Of a DNA stretch of 22,000 bases, positions 7,025 through 14,956 are shown piece after piece. Positions within the stretch are counted from its first letter, which is position 1. Every line of letters starts with the position of its first letter. The stretch comes from Pseudomonadota bacterium (GTDB taxonomy: Bacteria; Pseudomonadota; Alphaproteobacteria; Caulobacterales; Caulobacteraceae), in NCBI GenBank assembly GCA_023409795.1, contig JAEYQX010000178.1, positions 1-22,000 on the forward strand, read 5' to 3'. Under the pieces are notes generated by a model. The model did no database searches and was not told where the DNA came from. It saw only the letters and a program-made list of their open reading frames with translations. Position numbers and translations under genes: made by a program.

Positions 7025-7874
7025 AGCCAGTCCATTCCCAATGCCACGGCTCAAACAGATAGGGCGTGAAACCGAAACGGGAAGCATTGGCCACCAGCCA
7101 GCGATAGGCGGGGCCCTGCGACATGAACAGCCGGCTCATGGGCTGGGTGGAATCCGCGCCCAGGCCAGGCATGTGGCCGACATAGAGATCGATCGCCGTG
7201 CCCGTGCGATGGGGCGAGCAGGCCGCGCGCCGGACCCCGTCGCAGTTCCCTTCCGTCGCGCACCGGGCGGCATCGGCCTCGGGATCCCGGAAGCCCGAGA
7301 AGATCTTGAGCAGTTCGACGTCAGCGGCGATCTCCGGCACCTCGGCCCGGGCAGCGGCGACCATGGTGCGATAGGCGGCCAGCACATCCTGGCGCAGCAG
7401 GCGGGTCATGCGCTGCGCGTGTTCCTCGTTCGGGTCCAGGTAGCCCAGCATGTGGATGGGCGGCGGATCGGGGCACTCTCCCCTCACCCGCGCCATGACA
7501 AAGGGCCGGCGCTCCTGCAGCACGCCCCGCAGGACGGTAAAGGTGGCCTGGTCGAACTGCCCCGTGGCAGTCAGGCTGTAGCGGGCCTGAAAGCCTGCCA
7601 GGGCCTCGGCAAAGGCGGCGGATCCCGGGTCGCAGGGCGTGCCCAGCTCCTGTTGCAGCAGGGGGGCGTAGGTTTCCCATCCCATCTCCATGGTGCCGAA
7701 CGGGGCCCATTCCAGGCTGCGCAGAGAGATGGCATTGGCCATGGCCGCAGCCTCCCACGTCGTGGTCGGCCGGTCGCAGATGACCTGGCGAGCCTGGGCG
7801 GGCGTGGCCAGGACCGATGTGCCAAGGGCCAGGGCCAGGCCAGCGGCGGCCAGGATGGAAAGACGTACTGACAT
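6987..7874 (-). CDS. Secreted D-alanyl-D-alanine carboxypeptidase, VanY/M15 family
   Basis: The 295-residue protein begins with a signal peptide (MSVRLSILAAAGLALALG, probable cleavage after TPAQA near 28), so it acts in the periplasm. The C-terminal half has the M15 zinc-peptidase motifs: SPHRTGTAID at 220-229 (His222, Asp229) and EPWHWEW with Glu275 and His278. These enzymes trim terminal D-Ala from peptidoglycan stem peptides. The N-terminal part (about 30-150) contains an ALAGFQARYSLTATGQFDQAT segment that looks like a peptidoglycan-binding repeat. I chose the ATG at 7874 because the signal peptide starts there rather than at an in-frame start at 8021. Its 3' end overlaps the HELVH gene by 38 bp. 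The 110-bp gap to the divergent transporter shows no clear promoter to me. Confidence 0.87.
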   Translation of the reverse strand: MSVRLSILAAAGLALALGTSVLATPAQARQVICDRPTTTWEAAAMANAISLRSLEWAPFGTMEMGWETYAPLLQQELGTPCDPGSAAFAEALAGFQARYSLTATGQFDQATFTVLRGVLQERRPFVMARVRGECPDPPPIHMLGYLDPNEEHAQRMTRLLRQDVLAAYRTMVAAARAEVPEIAADVELLKIFSGFRDPEADAARCATEGNCDGVRRAACSPHRTGTAIDLYVGHMPGLGADSTQPMSRLFMSQGPAYRWLVANASRFGFTPYLFEPWHWEWTGYATAPNTASGGR

Positions 7875-7984
7875 GGTGCCAACAGGCCCCAGCTTGAGCG
7901 GATCCGCAAGTCTGTCTTCGCCTGTTCGCTGAAAACCGGCATGGTGGGCTGCGGCCGACTCGCGCCGTCTGTCCCGGATGCTCG

Positions 7985-9346
7985 ATGTCTTCGGTTGCCC
8001 CTTCTGCGCCGCGCCGCTCAAATGCCGTGCTGGCGGCCTTTTCCGGCCCCTGCCTGCCCCTGGCCGCCTTTGGCGTGGCCCTGCCCGTCACCCTGCCAGA
8101 GTTCTATGCCACCCACGTCGGGATCGAGATGGGCCTGGTGGCGGCGGTCTTCATGGCGGTGCGGGTCATCGACATCCTGTTCGACCCGATCATCGGCTGG
8201 GGCATGGACAGGACCCGCACGCGGTTTGGCCGCTATCGCCCGTGGATGGCCGTGGCGACCCCCATCCTGATGCTGTCGGCCCTGATGATGTTCGTCATGG
8301 TCCAGCCGGGCGCGAGCCCGCTCTACCTGTTTGCCTGGCTGCTGGTGCTCTACTTCGGCTTTTCCATGGGCACCCTGGGCCAGCTGGGCTGGGCGGCGGT
8401 CCTGGCCCCCCAGTATGACCAGCGCAGCCGCGTCTATGGCTGGTGGCAGGTGTTCAACATCATCGGGGTCATCCTGATCCTGGTCCTGCCGACCATTGTG
8501 GTGCGCACCGGGATCGGCGACTATGCCGATGGGGTCAGGATCATGGGCTGGGCCATCATCATCGCCCTGCCCCTGACCATGGCCCTGGCCATGCTGGCGG
8601 TGCCGGAGCCGGTGAACAAGGGCGACGCCCCGCACGGCGGCCTGAAGGCCTATCTGGCCCTGTTCAAAAGCCAGACCGTGCGCAAGCTTCTGGTCGCTGA
8701 CCTGCTGCTGGGCATAGCGCCGGGCATCACCGGCAGCCTGCTGTTCTTCTTCTTCGGCATGATCAAGGGTTATGACCACACCCAGGCCAGCCTGTTCATG
8801 CTGATCTATTTCGTGGCGGGCCTTGTCGGGGCTCCGATCTGGGCCTGGCTGGCCACAAGGGTGGGCAAGGACAAGGCCCTGGCCATCGCCAGCCTGATCT
8901 TTGCGGTCTTCTATATCGGGGCGACCCTGGTTCCGGGCGGCAACTTCGCCCTGACCGCCGTAGCCATGTTCATCGCGGGCATTCCCTATGCGGCGGGCCT
9001 GTTCCTGCTGCGGGCCATGATGGCGGACGCCGGGGACGAGGTGCGGCTGGAGACGGGCGTCGACCGGACGGGGCTGATGTTCTCCATCCTGGCGGCCACG
9101 ACCAAGCTGGGCCACGTCTTTGCCCTGATCCCCTATGCCATCCTGCCCTGGTTCGGGTTCAAGGCCGTGCCCGGCCCCGAGGGAAACAGCGAAACCGCCC
9201 TGCTGGTGCTGCAAATCCTGTTCATCGCCGTGCCAGGCCTGCTATTGGCTGCCACGGCCTGGGTGCTGAGAGGCTATCCCCTGACGCCCCGCCGCCATGA
9301 TGAAATCCGCGCTGCCCTTGAGGCGCGCGACGCCGGAACCGCCTGA
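7985..9346 (+). CDS. MFS transporter of the GPH (sugar:cation symporter) family
   Basis: The 453-residue inner-membrane protein has about 12 hydrophobic segments. The loop after the second helix, DPIIGWGMDRTRTRFGRYRPW at 67-87, is the hallmark of the glycoside-pentoside-hexuronide:cation symporter family (MelB-like). Substrates of this family are usually sugars or glycosides, coupled to Na+ or H+; alphaproteobacterial members are often unassigned. The ATG at 7985 lacks a strong ribosome binding site. Its TGA stop at 9344-9346 is followed immediately by the mazG ATG, so the two are in one transcript and probably translationally coupled. No sugar-catabolic genes lie nearby, so the substrate cannot be inferred from context. 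Confidence 0.88.
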   Translation: MSSVAPSAPRRSNAVLAAFSGPCLPLAAFGVALPVTLPEFYATHVGIEMGLVAAVFMAVRVIDILFDPIIGWGMDRTRTRFGRYRPWMAVATPILMLSALMMFVMVQPGASPLYLFAWLLVLYFGFSMGTLGQLGWAAVLAPQYDQRSRVYGWWQVFNIIGVILILVLPTIVVRTGIGDYADGVRIMGWAIIIALPLTMALAMLAVPEPVNKGDAPHGGLKAYLALFKSQTVRKLLVADLLLGIAPGITGSLLFFFFGMIKGYDHTQASLFMLIYFVAGLVGAPIWAWLATRVGKDKALAIASLIFAVFYIGATLVPGGNFALTAVAMFIAGIPYAAGLFLLRAMMADAGDEVRLETGVDRTGLMFSILAATTKLGHVFALIPYAILPWFGFKAVPGPEGNSETALLVLQILFIAVPGLLLAATAWVLRGYPLTPRRHDEIRAALEARDAGTA

Positions 9347-10135
9347 ATGACCCATCCTGTCGACCGCCTGAAAGAGATCATGGTCCGCCTGCGCGACCCG
9401 GACGGCGGCTGTCCGTGGGACGTGGAGCAGACCTTCCAGACCATCGCCCCCTACACCATCGAAGAAGCCTATGAGGTTGCCGACGCCATCCAGCGCAACG
9501 ACATGGACGAGCTTCGCGTGGAGCTGGGCGACCTGTTGTTCCAGGTGGTGTTCCATTCGCGCATGGCCGAGGAAGCGGGCCATTTCAAACTGGAGGACGT
9601 GGCCGAGGCCATGGCCGATAAGCTGGTCCGGCGTCACCCGCACGTCTTCGGCGACGAGGCGGCCAAGGCTACCGGCAGCGCCCAGAAGGCCCGCTGGGAA
9701 GACATCAAGGCCGCCGAGCGCGTTGCCAAGCAGCAGACAGGCGTGCTGGATGACGTGCCCGTGGGCCTGCCCGCCCTGACGCGCGCCGCCAAGCTGACCA
9801 AGCGCGCGGGCCGCGTCGGCTTCGACTGGCCGTCCACCGACGAGGTGTTCGACAAGATGGTCGAAGAGGTCGAGGAACTGCGCGCCGAGCTCAAGGCCGG
9901 TGACAGGGAAAAGGCCAAGGAAGAACTGGGCGACCTGCTGTTCGTCATGGCCAATCTGGCCCGCAAGCTGGAGATCGAGCCGGAAGATGCCCTGCGCGGG
10001 GCCAATGCCAAATTCGTCCGCCGCTTCGAATATATCGAGGCCGAGCTGAAGAAGGACGGCCGCACGCCCGAACAGTCGGACCTCGCTGAAATGGACGCCC
10101 TGTGGGACGCCGCCAAGGCTGCTGAAAAAGCATGA
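9347..10135 (+). CDS. mazG: Nucleoside triphosphate pyrophosphohydrolase MazG
   Basis: MazG hydrolyses NTPs, including non-canonical ones and in some bacteria dNTPs, to NMP and pyrophosphate, and is a cytoplasmic house-cleaning enzyme. The 262-residue length fits the two-domain form. The first all-alpha domain shows GCPWD at 21-25, TIEEAYE near 37-43 and ELGDLLFQ near 59-66; the second repeats the metal-binding pattern with EEVEEL at 173-178 and EELGDLLF at 192-199. Its ATG abuts the transporter TGA with no gap, and its own TGA overlaps the ATG of the DUF1643 gene in an ATGA, so it is the middle gene of a coupled trio. In related Caulobacterales mazG sits near hflX; here two genes separate them. 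Confidence 0.96.
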   Translation: MTHPVDRLKEIMVRLRDPDGGCPWDVEQTFQTIAPYTIEEAYEVADAIQRNDMDELRVELGDLLFQVVFHSRMAEEAGHFKLEDVAEAMADKLVRRHPHVFGDEAAKATGSAQKARWEDIKAAERVAKQQTGVLDDVPVGLPALTRAAKLTKRAGRVGFDWPSTDEVFDKMVEEVEELRAELKAGDREKAKEELGDLLFVMANLARKLEIEPEDALRGANAKFVRRFEYIEAELKKDGRTPEQSDLAEMDALWDAAKAAEKA

Positions 10136-10722
10136 GGAAGAGCCTGACCGACCAGCTGGACCTGATACCGCCCGATCCCGAACAGCATGATCCGGGCGGC
10201 AAGGTGCGCCTGAACCTGATGGCCGGCGTCAAGGGCGATGCGGTCTTCAGCGAGGATGGCCGCCACCGCACCCTGATGCGCCGGTGGCTGGGCGACAGCT
10301 TCCCCGACCGCTACATCATGTTCATCGGCATGAACCCGTCCACCGCCGACGCCACGGTGAATGATCCGACCTGCGCCCGCGAATGGACCTTTGCCCGGCG
10401 CGAAGGTTTCGACGCCATGGTGAAGGCCAATGTCGGTGACTATCGCGCCACCCATCCGAAAATGCTGCTGGAGGAAGGCGTGGTGGCCTCCTCTCCCGCC
10501 AACCTGCCCGCCATCCGTGAACAGGCAAAGGGTGCCGCCTGCGTCATCCTGTGCCACGGCAAGCTGAACAGGGCGCTGGTCCCCGCGGGCAAGGCGCTGG
10601 TCGAGGCGCTGGCCGCCGACGGCATCGACCTGTGGTGCTTCGGCACCAACGCCGACGGCAGTCCCAAACACCCGCTCTATCTGCGGGGCGACACGCCGCT
10701 GGTGCGCTGGAGCCCGAAGTAG
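10132..10722 (+). CDS. DUF1643-domain protein
   Basis: The 196-residue product contains the DUF1643 signature FIGMNPSTADATVNDPTC at 64-81, preceded by a HRTLMRRWLG block at 45-54, and a late VILCHGKLN segment followed by CFGTNADGSPKHPLYL. The family is widespread in bacteria and phages and has no firmly established function; the fold has been compared with nucleotide- or DNA-base-related enzymes, but I do not assign one. It overlaps mazG by 4 bp (ATGA), which suggests production in step with MazG and perhaps a nucleotide-related role. It ends 74 bp before the stop of the convergent antiporter gene; that gap shows only weak dyad symmetry. Confidence 0.85.
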   Translation: MRKSLTDQLDLIPPDPEQHDPGGKVRLNLMAGVKGDAVFSEDGRHRTLMRRWLGDSFPDRYIMFIGMNPSTADATVNDPTCAREWTFARREGFDAMVKANVGDYRATHPKMLLEEGVVASSPANLPAIREQAKGAACVILCHGKLNRALVPAGKALVEALAADGIDLWCFGTNADGSPKHPLYLRGDTPLVRWSPK

Positions 10723-10796
10723 ATGACGCGCTCGGACATCTGGCCGCTGGCGCGCATCATGTCTTCGACAGCTATGCCCCGATTGACGACTGACAC

Positions 10797-12428
10797 CTAG
10801 GCGTATCTCAGCTCCTGCAGGTCGATCTCGCGGATCAGCATCCGGGCCGTTTCCTCATCCAGGCTGCGCGAGCGGGCCAGCAGGATCAGCTCCTGCCGCT
10901 CGGCATTGAGACCGATCAGGCGCAGTTCGCGCTCGACCTCCTCCATGGTGTGGTTGCGGGCCTGCTGGTCGGCGTCCTCGCCCGACATCAGTTCGATCCG
11001 GTGGCGATAGGCTTCCATCAGACGGGCAACCACCTGGGCATAGTCATCGGCACGGGCATCGCTGCTGTCGCGGTTGCGCTGGGTGTTCTCCAGTTCGCGG
11101 ATGGCTGCCAGGGCCGCCGCCTTGCGGGCACGGTCGGCCACCGTATGGGCGTGATCCTCAGGCGGCAGCTCGACCCCCTTGAGCAGGGTCGGCAAGGCAA
11201 TGCTGGCGACCACCAGCGAGACAATGATGACCCCGGTCGCCAGGAAGATCGCCAGGTTGCGCGCAGGCAGCAGGCTGCCGTCCTGGACAAAGAATGGCAG
11301 GGTCAGGATACCGGCCAGGGTAATGGCTCCGCGCACCCCGGCCAGTGACATGACCGCGACCAGCCGCCAGCGCAGCCGGGGCCGCTTGCCGCCCGACAGC
11401 CGGCCACGGAACAGGGTCAGCTTCAGCGTGGCCCATACCCAGACGAAACGGAGCGCCGCCAGCGCTGCCACGATAGCAAACACATAGACCGCCAGCCACC
11501 AGACCTCGCTCTGCGGGGTCGATCGGATGACCTCCTTGGCCCGGGCCAGGATGGAGGGCATCTGCTCGCCCAGGATGACGAAGATCAGGCCATTGGCCGT
11601 GAACTGCACCGTATCCCAGACCACGGCGCGACGAATGCGGGTGGCCGCCAGGGCCGTGCCGCGGCTTTCGGTGAAGCTCATGGTCACGCCCGCCGCAACC
11701 GCCGCCAGGATACCCGAGGCATGGATGGCTTCGGCGGCCAGATAGGCCGCAAACGGGATCAGCAGGCTGACCAGGATCTGGCCGCCGACATCCTCGCCCC
11801 AGCGGTGACTGACAAAGCCCTTGGCCAGGCCGATGGCCAGGCTGACCGCCACCCCGACCGCGACGCCCGTCAGCGCCAGCCAGACAAAGGTGCCGACCGC
11901 CTGGGTCAGGGAGAAGGCCCCGGTCGTGGCCGCGATCACGGCAATCCGCATACAGGTCAGGCCCGTGGCATCATTCAGCAGGGATTCCCCTTCCAGAATG
12001 TGCATCAGCCGCTTCGGCATGGGGGCGCGACCGGCGATGGTCGACACCGCGATCGGATCGGTCGGCGACAGGATGGCCGCCAGGGCAAAGGCCACGGCCA
12101 GGGGCATGGCCGGGATCATCCAGTTGATGAAGAAGCCCAGCCCCACCACGGTGAACACCACCAGGCCCAGCGCCAGCTCAAGGATCACGGCCCGGTCGCG
12201 ATAAAGCGCGGCCTTGGGGATGCGCCAGCCGTCCACGAACAGCAGGGGCGGCAGGAACAGCAGGAAGAAGACTTCCGGCTTCAGGTCGACGCTCTCGCCC
12301 GTCAGCATCACCACCCCGGCCCCGAGCGCGATCTGCACCAGGGGCAAGGGCAGGCGGCTGATCCGGGCTACCCATCCTGACAGCACAACGGCCAGCAGGA
12401 GGAGCAGCACGGTCTCGATCAGTTGCAT
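10797..12428 (-). CDS. CPA1-family Na+/H+ antiporter (NhaP/YjcE-like)
   Basis: The 543-residue protein has a membrane domain of about 12 helices (residues 1 to about 420) and a cytoplasmic C-terminal region with charged helical segments. CPA1 landmarks are LSPTDPIAV at 120-128 in the transport core and EGESLLNDATG at 146-156, where the Asn-Asp pair is the ion-binding site of electroneutral exchangers. A later SLAGVRGAITLAG segment is also conserved. It exchanges Na+ (or K+) for H+ across the inner membrane for pH and salt balance. It begins 4 bp after the hflX stop and is the last gene of the hfq-hflX-antiporter unit. Cation specificity cannot be read from the sequence. Confidence 0.93.
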   Translation of the reverse strand: MQLIETVLLLLLAVVLSGWVARISRLPLPLVQIALGAGVVMLTGESVDLKPEVFFLLFLPPLLFVDGWRIPKAALYRDRAVILELALGLVVFTVVGLGFFINWMIPAMPLAVAFALAAILSPTDPIAVSTIAGRAPMPKRLMHILEGESLLNDATGLTCMRIAVIAATTGAFSLTQAVGTFVWLALTGVAVGVAVSLAIGLAKGFVSHRWGEDVGGQILVSLLIPFAAYLAAEAIHASGILAAVAAGVTMSFTESRGTALAATRIRRAVVWDTVQFTANGLIFVILGEQMPSILARAKEVIRSTPQSEVWWLAVYVFAIVAALAALRFVWVWATLKLTLFRGRLSGGKRPRLRWRLVAVMSLAGVRGAITLAGILTLPFFVQDGSLLPARNLAIFLATGVIIVSLVVASIALPTLLKGVELPPEDHAHTVADRARKAAALAAIRELENTQRNRDSSDARADDYAQVVARLMEAYRHRIELMSGEDADQQARNHTMEEVERELRLIGLNAERQELILLARSRSLDEETARMLIREIDLQELRYA

Positions 12429-12432
12429 GACC

Positions 12433-13746
12433 TCAGCCGATCACATCAGGATAGAGGCGTTCAAGACGGCCCAGGGCCGCCGGATGCAGGCGAACACTTA
12501 TCCGGATACGCCCGTCCTCGTCCATCGAGCGATCGGTCACCCGGCCGTTCTCATAGAGCCAGGCCAGGGCCGCTCCCTGATGCGGCAAAAGCGTCAGCTG
12601 GGTTTCCGGATCATCGTCGATCAGGGTGGCAATGGTCTCGCGCAGGGCCTCGATGCCCTCGCCGGTCCAGGCCGATACAGCCACCGCCTTGCCTTCGCGC
12701 TGCAGGCGCGCGGCCTGGCCGGTGACGGCCGCGCGGACATCGGGGTCCAGCAGGTCGATCTTGTTCCAGACCTCAAGGATGCGGCGCGTCTTGCCCTCGG
12801 GCGTCGGGATCTGCTCCAGGACGGCCTCGACGTCCTTCGCCTGGGCATCGCTGTCGGGCGAGGCAATGTCGCGCACGTGCAGGATCAGGTCCGCCTCGCC
12901 CACCTCCTCAAGCGTCGCTCGGAAGCTCTCGACCAGTTCGTGCGGCAGGTCCGAGATGAAACCGACCGTATCGGCGATGATGGCCGGTCGTCCCTGCGGC
13001 AGGCGAACGGTGCGCTGGGTGGTGTCCAGGGTGGCAAACAGCAGGTCCTTGGCCAGGACTTCCGATCCCGTCAGACGGTTGAACAGGGTCGACTTGCCCG
13101 CATTGGTGTAGCCAACCAGGGCCACCGACGGGAAAGGCACCTTCTTGCGCGCCTTGCGATGCAGGCCACGTGTCCGGCGCACCTCCTCCAGCTCGCCTTT
13201 CAGCCGAACGATGCGGTCGGCGATCAGTCGCCGGTCCAGCTCGATCTGGGTTTCGCCGGGACCGCCCGTCGATCCGGTGCCACCGCGCTGGCGCTCAAGG
13301 TGGGTCCAGGTGCGGACCAGTCGCGAGCGTTCGTATTCCAGGCGGGCCAGCTCGACCTGGAGCCGACCTTCACGGGTGCGGGCACGACAGCCGAAGATTT
13401 CAAGGATCAGGCCGGTCCGGTCGATCACCTTGACCTCCCAGGCCTTTTCCAGGTTGCGCTGCTGGACGGGGGTCAGGTCGTCGTCGATGACCACGGCCTC
13501 GGCCTCGGCGGCCCGCATCAGGGCAGCCAGTTCCTCGACCTTGCCTGAGCCGAACAGGGTCGCAGGCGTGGTGCCGCGCAGGCGCACGATCTCTTCGGCG
13601 CGCACGTCAAGATCAAGCGCGCGGGCCAGGCCCGCCGCTTCTTCCAGCCGCTCGGACGCCAGCCTGGGGCTGTCCGAGCGACGATCGGGATGGATCACTA
13701 CCGCCCGGATAAGCGGGACGGAATGGTCAATGAGTTTGGAGGTCAA
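12433..13746 (-). CDS. hflX: Ribosome-associated GTPase HflX
   Basis: HflX is a GTPase that binds 50S subunits and splits stalled or stressed 70S ribosomes. The 437-residue protein has the N-terminal glycine-rich ATP/ribosome-binding region, the linker motif GGPGETQIELDRR at 161-173, and the G domain with G1 GYTNAGKS at 212-219, G3 DTVGFI at 259-264 and G4 NKIDLLD. The start is a TTG at 13746 placed directly after the hfq TGA with no gap; the next in-frame alternative is a GTG 16 codons later. An AGAAGAAG stretch lies just upstream as a weak ribosome binding site, so coupling to hfq translation is likely. The hfq-hflX order is conserved across proteobacteria. Confidence 0.96.
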   Translation of the reverse strand: MTSKLIDHSVPLIRAVVIHPDRRSDSPRLASERLEEAAGLARALDLDVRAEEIVRLRGTTPATLFGSGKVEELAALMRAAEAEAVVIDDDLTPVQQRNLEKAWEVKVIDRTGLILEIFGCRARTREGRLQVELARLEYERSRLVRTWTHLERQRGGTGSTGGPGETQIELDRRLIADRIVRLKGELEEVRRTRGLHRKARKKVPFPSVALVGYTNAGKSTLFNRLTGSEVLAKDLLFATLDTTQRTVRLPQGRPAIIADTVGFISDLPHELVESFRATLEEVGEADLILHVRDIASPDSDAQAKDVEAVLEQIPTPEGKTRRILEVWNKIDLLDPDVRAAVTGQAARLQREGKAVAVSAWTGEGIEALRETIATLIDDDPETQLTLLPHQGAALAWLYENGRVTDRSMDEDGRIRISVRLHPAALGRLERLYPDVIG

Positions 13747-13992
13747 TCAGTCTTCTTCTGCGTCAGGCTCATACAGCTGTACGGGCGCGGACGGCATGAT
13801 GGTCGAAATGGCGTGCTTATAAACCAGCTGCGACTGGCCATCGCGACGCAGCAGCACACAGAAGTTGTCGAACCAGGTCACGATCCCCTGCAGCTTGACG
13901 CCATTGACCAGGAAGATGGTCAGCGGGGTCTTCGTCTTGCGAACGCTGTTCAGGAAGGTGTCTTGAAGGTTCTGTCGTTTGTCTTGCGACAT
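13747..13992 (-). CDS. hfq: RNA chaperone Hfq
   Basis: Hfq forms a hexameric Sm-like ring that pairs small RNAs with mRNAs and affects RNA stability. The 81-residue product has the Sm1 motif (NLQDTFLNSVRKTKTPLTIFL), the distal-face VNGVKLQGIV strand and the Sm2 YKHAIST motif near 58-64 that lines the proximal RNA-binding face. The C-terminal tail is very short and acidic (EPDAEED), as usual in alphaproteobacteria, unlike the long tail of E. coli Hfq. It lies 103 bp downstream of dat with a possible promoter in that gap, and directly abuts hflX. Confidence 0.98.
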   Translation of the reverse strand: MSQDKRQNLQDTFLNSVRKTKTPLTIFLVNGVKLQGIVTWFDNFCVLLRRDGQSQLVYKHAISTIMPSAPVQLYEPDAEED

Positions 13993-14063
13993 GGCAGGTT
14001 TGTCCTGTTCTTGGTTTTTTGACCGGCGAGGTGGCCAGGGCGGACAATAGGTCCACGCCTGAC

Positions 14064-14091
14064 CTTAGACGCGGCATGGTTGTCGCGGCAA
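14064..14091 (-). promoter_or_regulatory. Possible hfq promoter
   Basis: On the minus strand TTGCCG (14091-14086) and TCTAAG (14069-14064) are 16 bp apart, resembling the alphaproteobacterial housekeeping pattern TTGnCG with a CTA-containing -10. It lies just after the dat stop and would give hfq a leader of about 65 nt. The -10 match is imperfect. A promoter in this 103-bp gap is expected because other gaps in the run are 12 bp or less. Confidence 0.3.
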
Positions 14092-14095
14092 CACG

Positions 14096-14956
14096 CTAAA
14101 TGGCGTCTCGGCGCGCCTGTTCAAGATAGACCTTGCGCAAACGGGTTGCGATGGGGCCCGGCTTGCCGTCGGCGATCACCTGGCCATCCAGCGAAACGAT
14201 CGGCATAACGAAGGAACTGGCCGCCGTGACAAAGATTTCCTTCGCACGTTTGGCCTCGTCCACGCTGAACGGACGCTCGTCCAGATCAATGCCTTCTGAC
14301 GCGACAAGCTTGAGAATCGCTGCTCGGGTGATGCCACGCAAGATGTTGGCCTGGGTGTCGCGGGTGCGCAGCTTGCCGTCTTCATCGACAATCCAGGCAT
14401 TGGTCGACGAGCCCTCGGTGACCAGACCCATTTCGTCGTACATCAGGCACTCGTAGGCACCCTTCTCGCGGGCGGCCTGCTTGGCCAGGACGTTGGGCAG
14501 GAGGCCGACGGTCTTGATGTCGCAGCGGCCCCAGCGGATGTCCGGCATGGTCACGCCCGCCGCGCCCCTGGCAGCCAGGGCCTCGCCCTTGGCCAGGTCG
14601 ATGGTCTTGGCGGTAACGATGACGCTGGGCGGCACATCGACCGGGAAGGCGTGGTCACGCGGCGAGGTGCCACGGGTTACCTGCAGATAGACGATGCCGT
14701 TTCGCACGCGATTGCGGCGGATGGTTTCCTTCAGCACCACTTCCAGGGCCTGGGCCGTCATCGGCACGGGGATCTTCAGCTCGGTCAGGCTGCGCGCCAG
14801 GCGCGACATGTGGCCGTCGAAGTCGGCCAGCTTGCCATCGAAGACGGACCAGACCTCATAGACCCCGTCGGCAAACTGGAAACCGCGATCCTCGATATGG
14901 ACCGTGGCCCCGTTATGCGGCTGATAGGTCCCGTTCACATAGGCGATCCTGGACAT
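14096..14956 (-). CDS. dat: D-amino-acid transaminase (fold-type IV PLP enzyme)
   Basis: The 286-residue cytoplasmic enzyme is a class IV aminotransferase. Lys148 in DIKTVGLLPN is the likely PLP-binding lysine, and Glu181 in EGSSTNAW would contact the cofactor pyridine nitrogen. The RGTSPRDHAFP segment at 95-105 is typical of D-alanine/D-amino-acid transaminases rather than BCAT enzymes. It interconverts D-alanine and 2-oxoglutarate with pyruvate and D-glutamate, supplying D-Glu for peptidoglycan or recycling D-amino acids. Its ATG overlaps the ntrX TGA by one base (TGATG), so it belongs to the dusB-ntrY-ntrX transcript. A dat gene at this site is, as I recall, also found in Caulobacter. Confidence 0.92.
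   Translation of the reverse strand: MSRIAYVNGTYQPHNGATVHIEDRGFQFADGVYEVWSVFDGKLADFDGHMSRLARSLTELKIPVPMTAQALEVVLKETIRRNRVRNGIVYLQVTRGTSPRDHAFPVDVPPSVIVTAKTIDLAKGEALAARGAAGVTMPDIRWGRCDIKTVGLLPNVLAKQAAREKGAYECLMYDEMGLVTEGSSTNAWIVDEDGKLRTRDTQANILRGITRAAILKLVASEGIDLDERPFSVDEAKRAKEIFVTAASSFVMPIVSLDGQVIADGKPGPIATRLRKVYLEQARRDAI

Noticed and set aside
8018..9214. 398-codon minus-strand open frame opposite the GPH transporter
   Set aside because: The composition is dominated by His, Gln, Gly and Asp, typical of the reverse reading of hydrophobic codons; the plus strand has clear membrane helices and the GPH motif.
9634..10671. 345-codon minus-strand open frame opposite mazG and DUF1643
   Set aside because: Shadow of two conserved, translationally coupled plus-strand genes; no independent support.
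10723..10800. A 25-codon ATG frame after the DUF1643 gene
   Set aside because: No ribosome binding site and no recognisable sequence; it ends within the antiporter stop region. Probably chance.
12214..13548. 444-codon plus-strand open frame antisense to hflX and the antiporter start
   Set aside because: It is a mirror of real genes with recognisable GTPase and CPA1 motifs on the minus strand; the product shows no family resemblance.
14079..14092. Palindrome GTTGTCGCGGCAAC just after the dat stop, considered as a terminator
   Set aside because: The stem is short, contains a G-T wobble and leaves only a 4-nt loop; no T-tract follows on the minus strand. It overlaps the possible hfq -35 instead.
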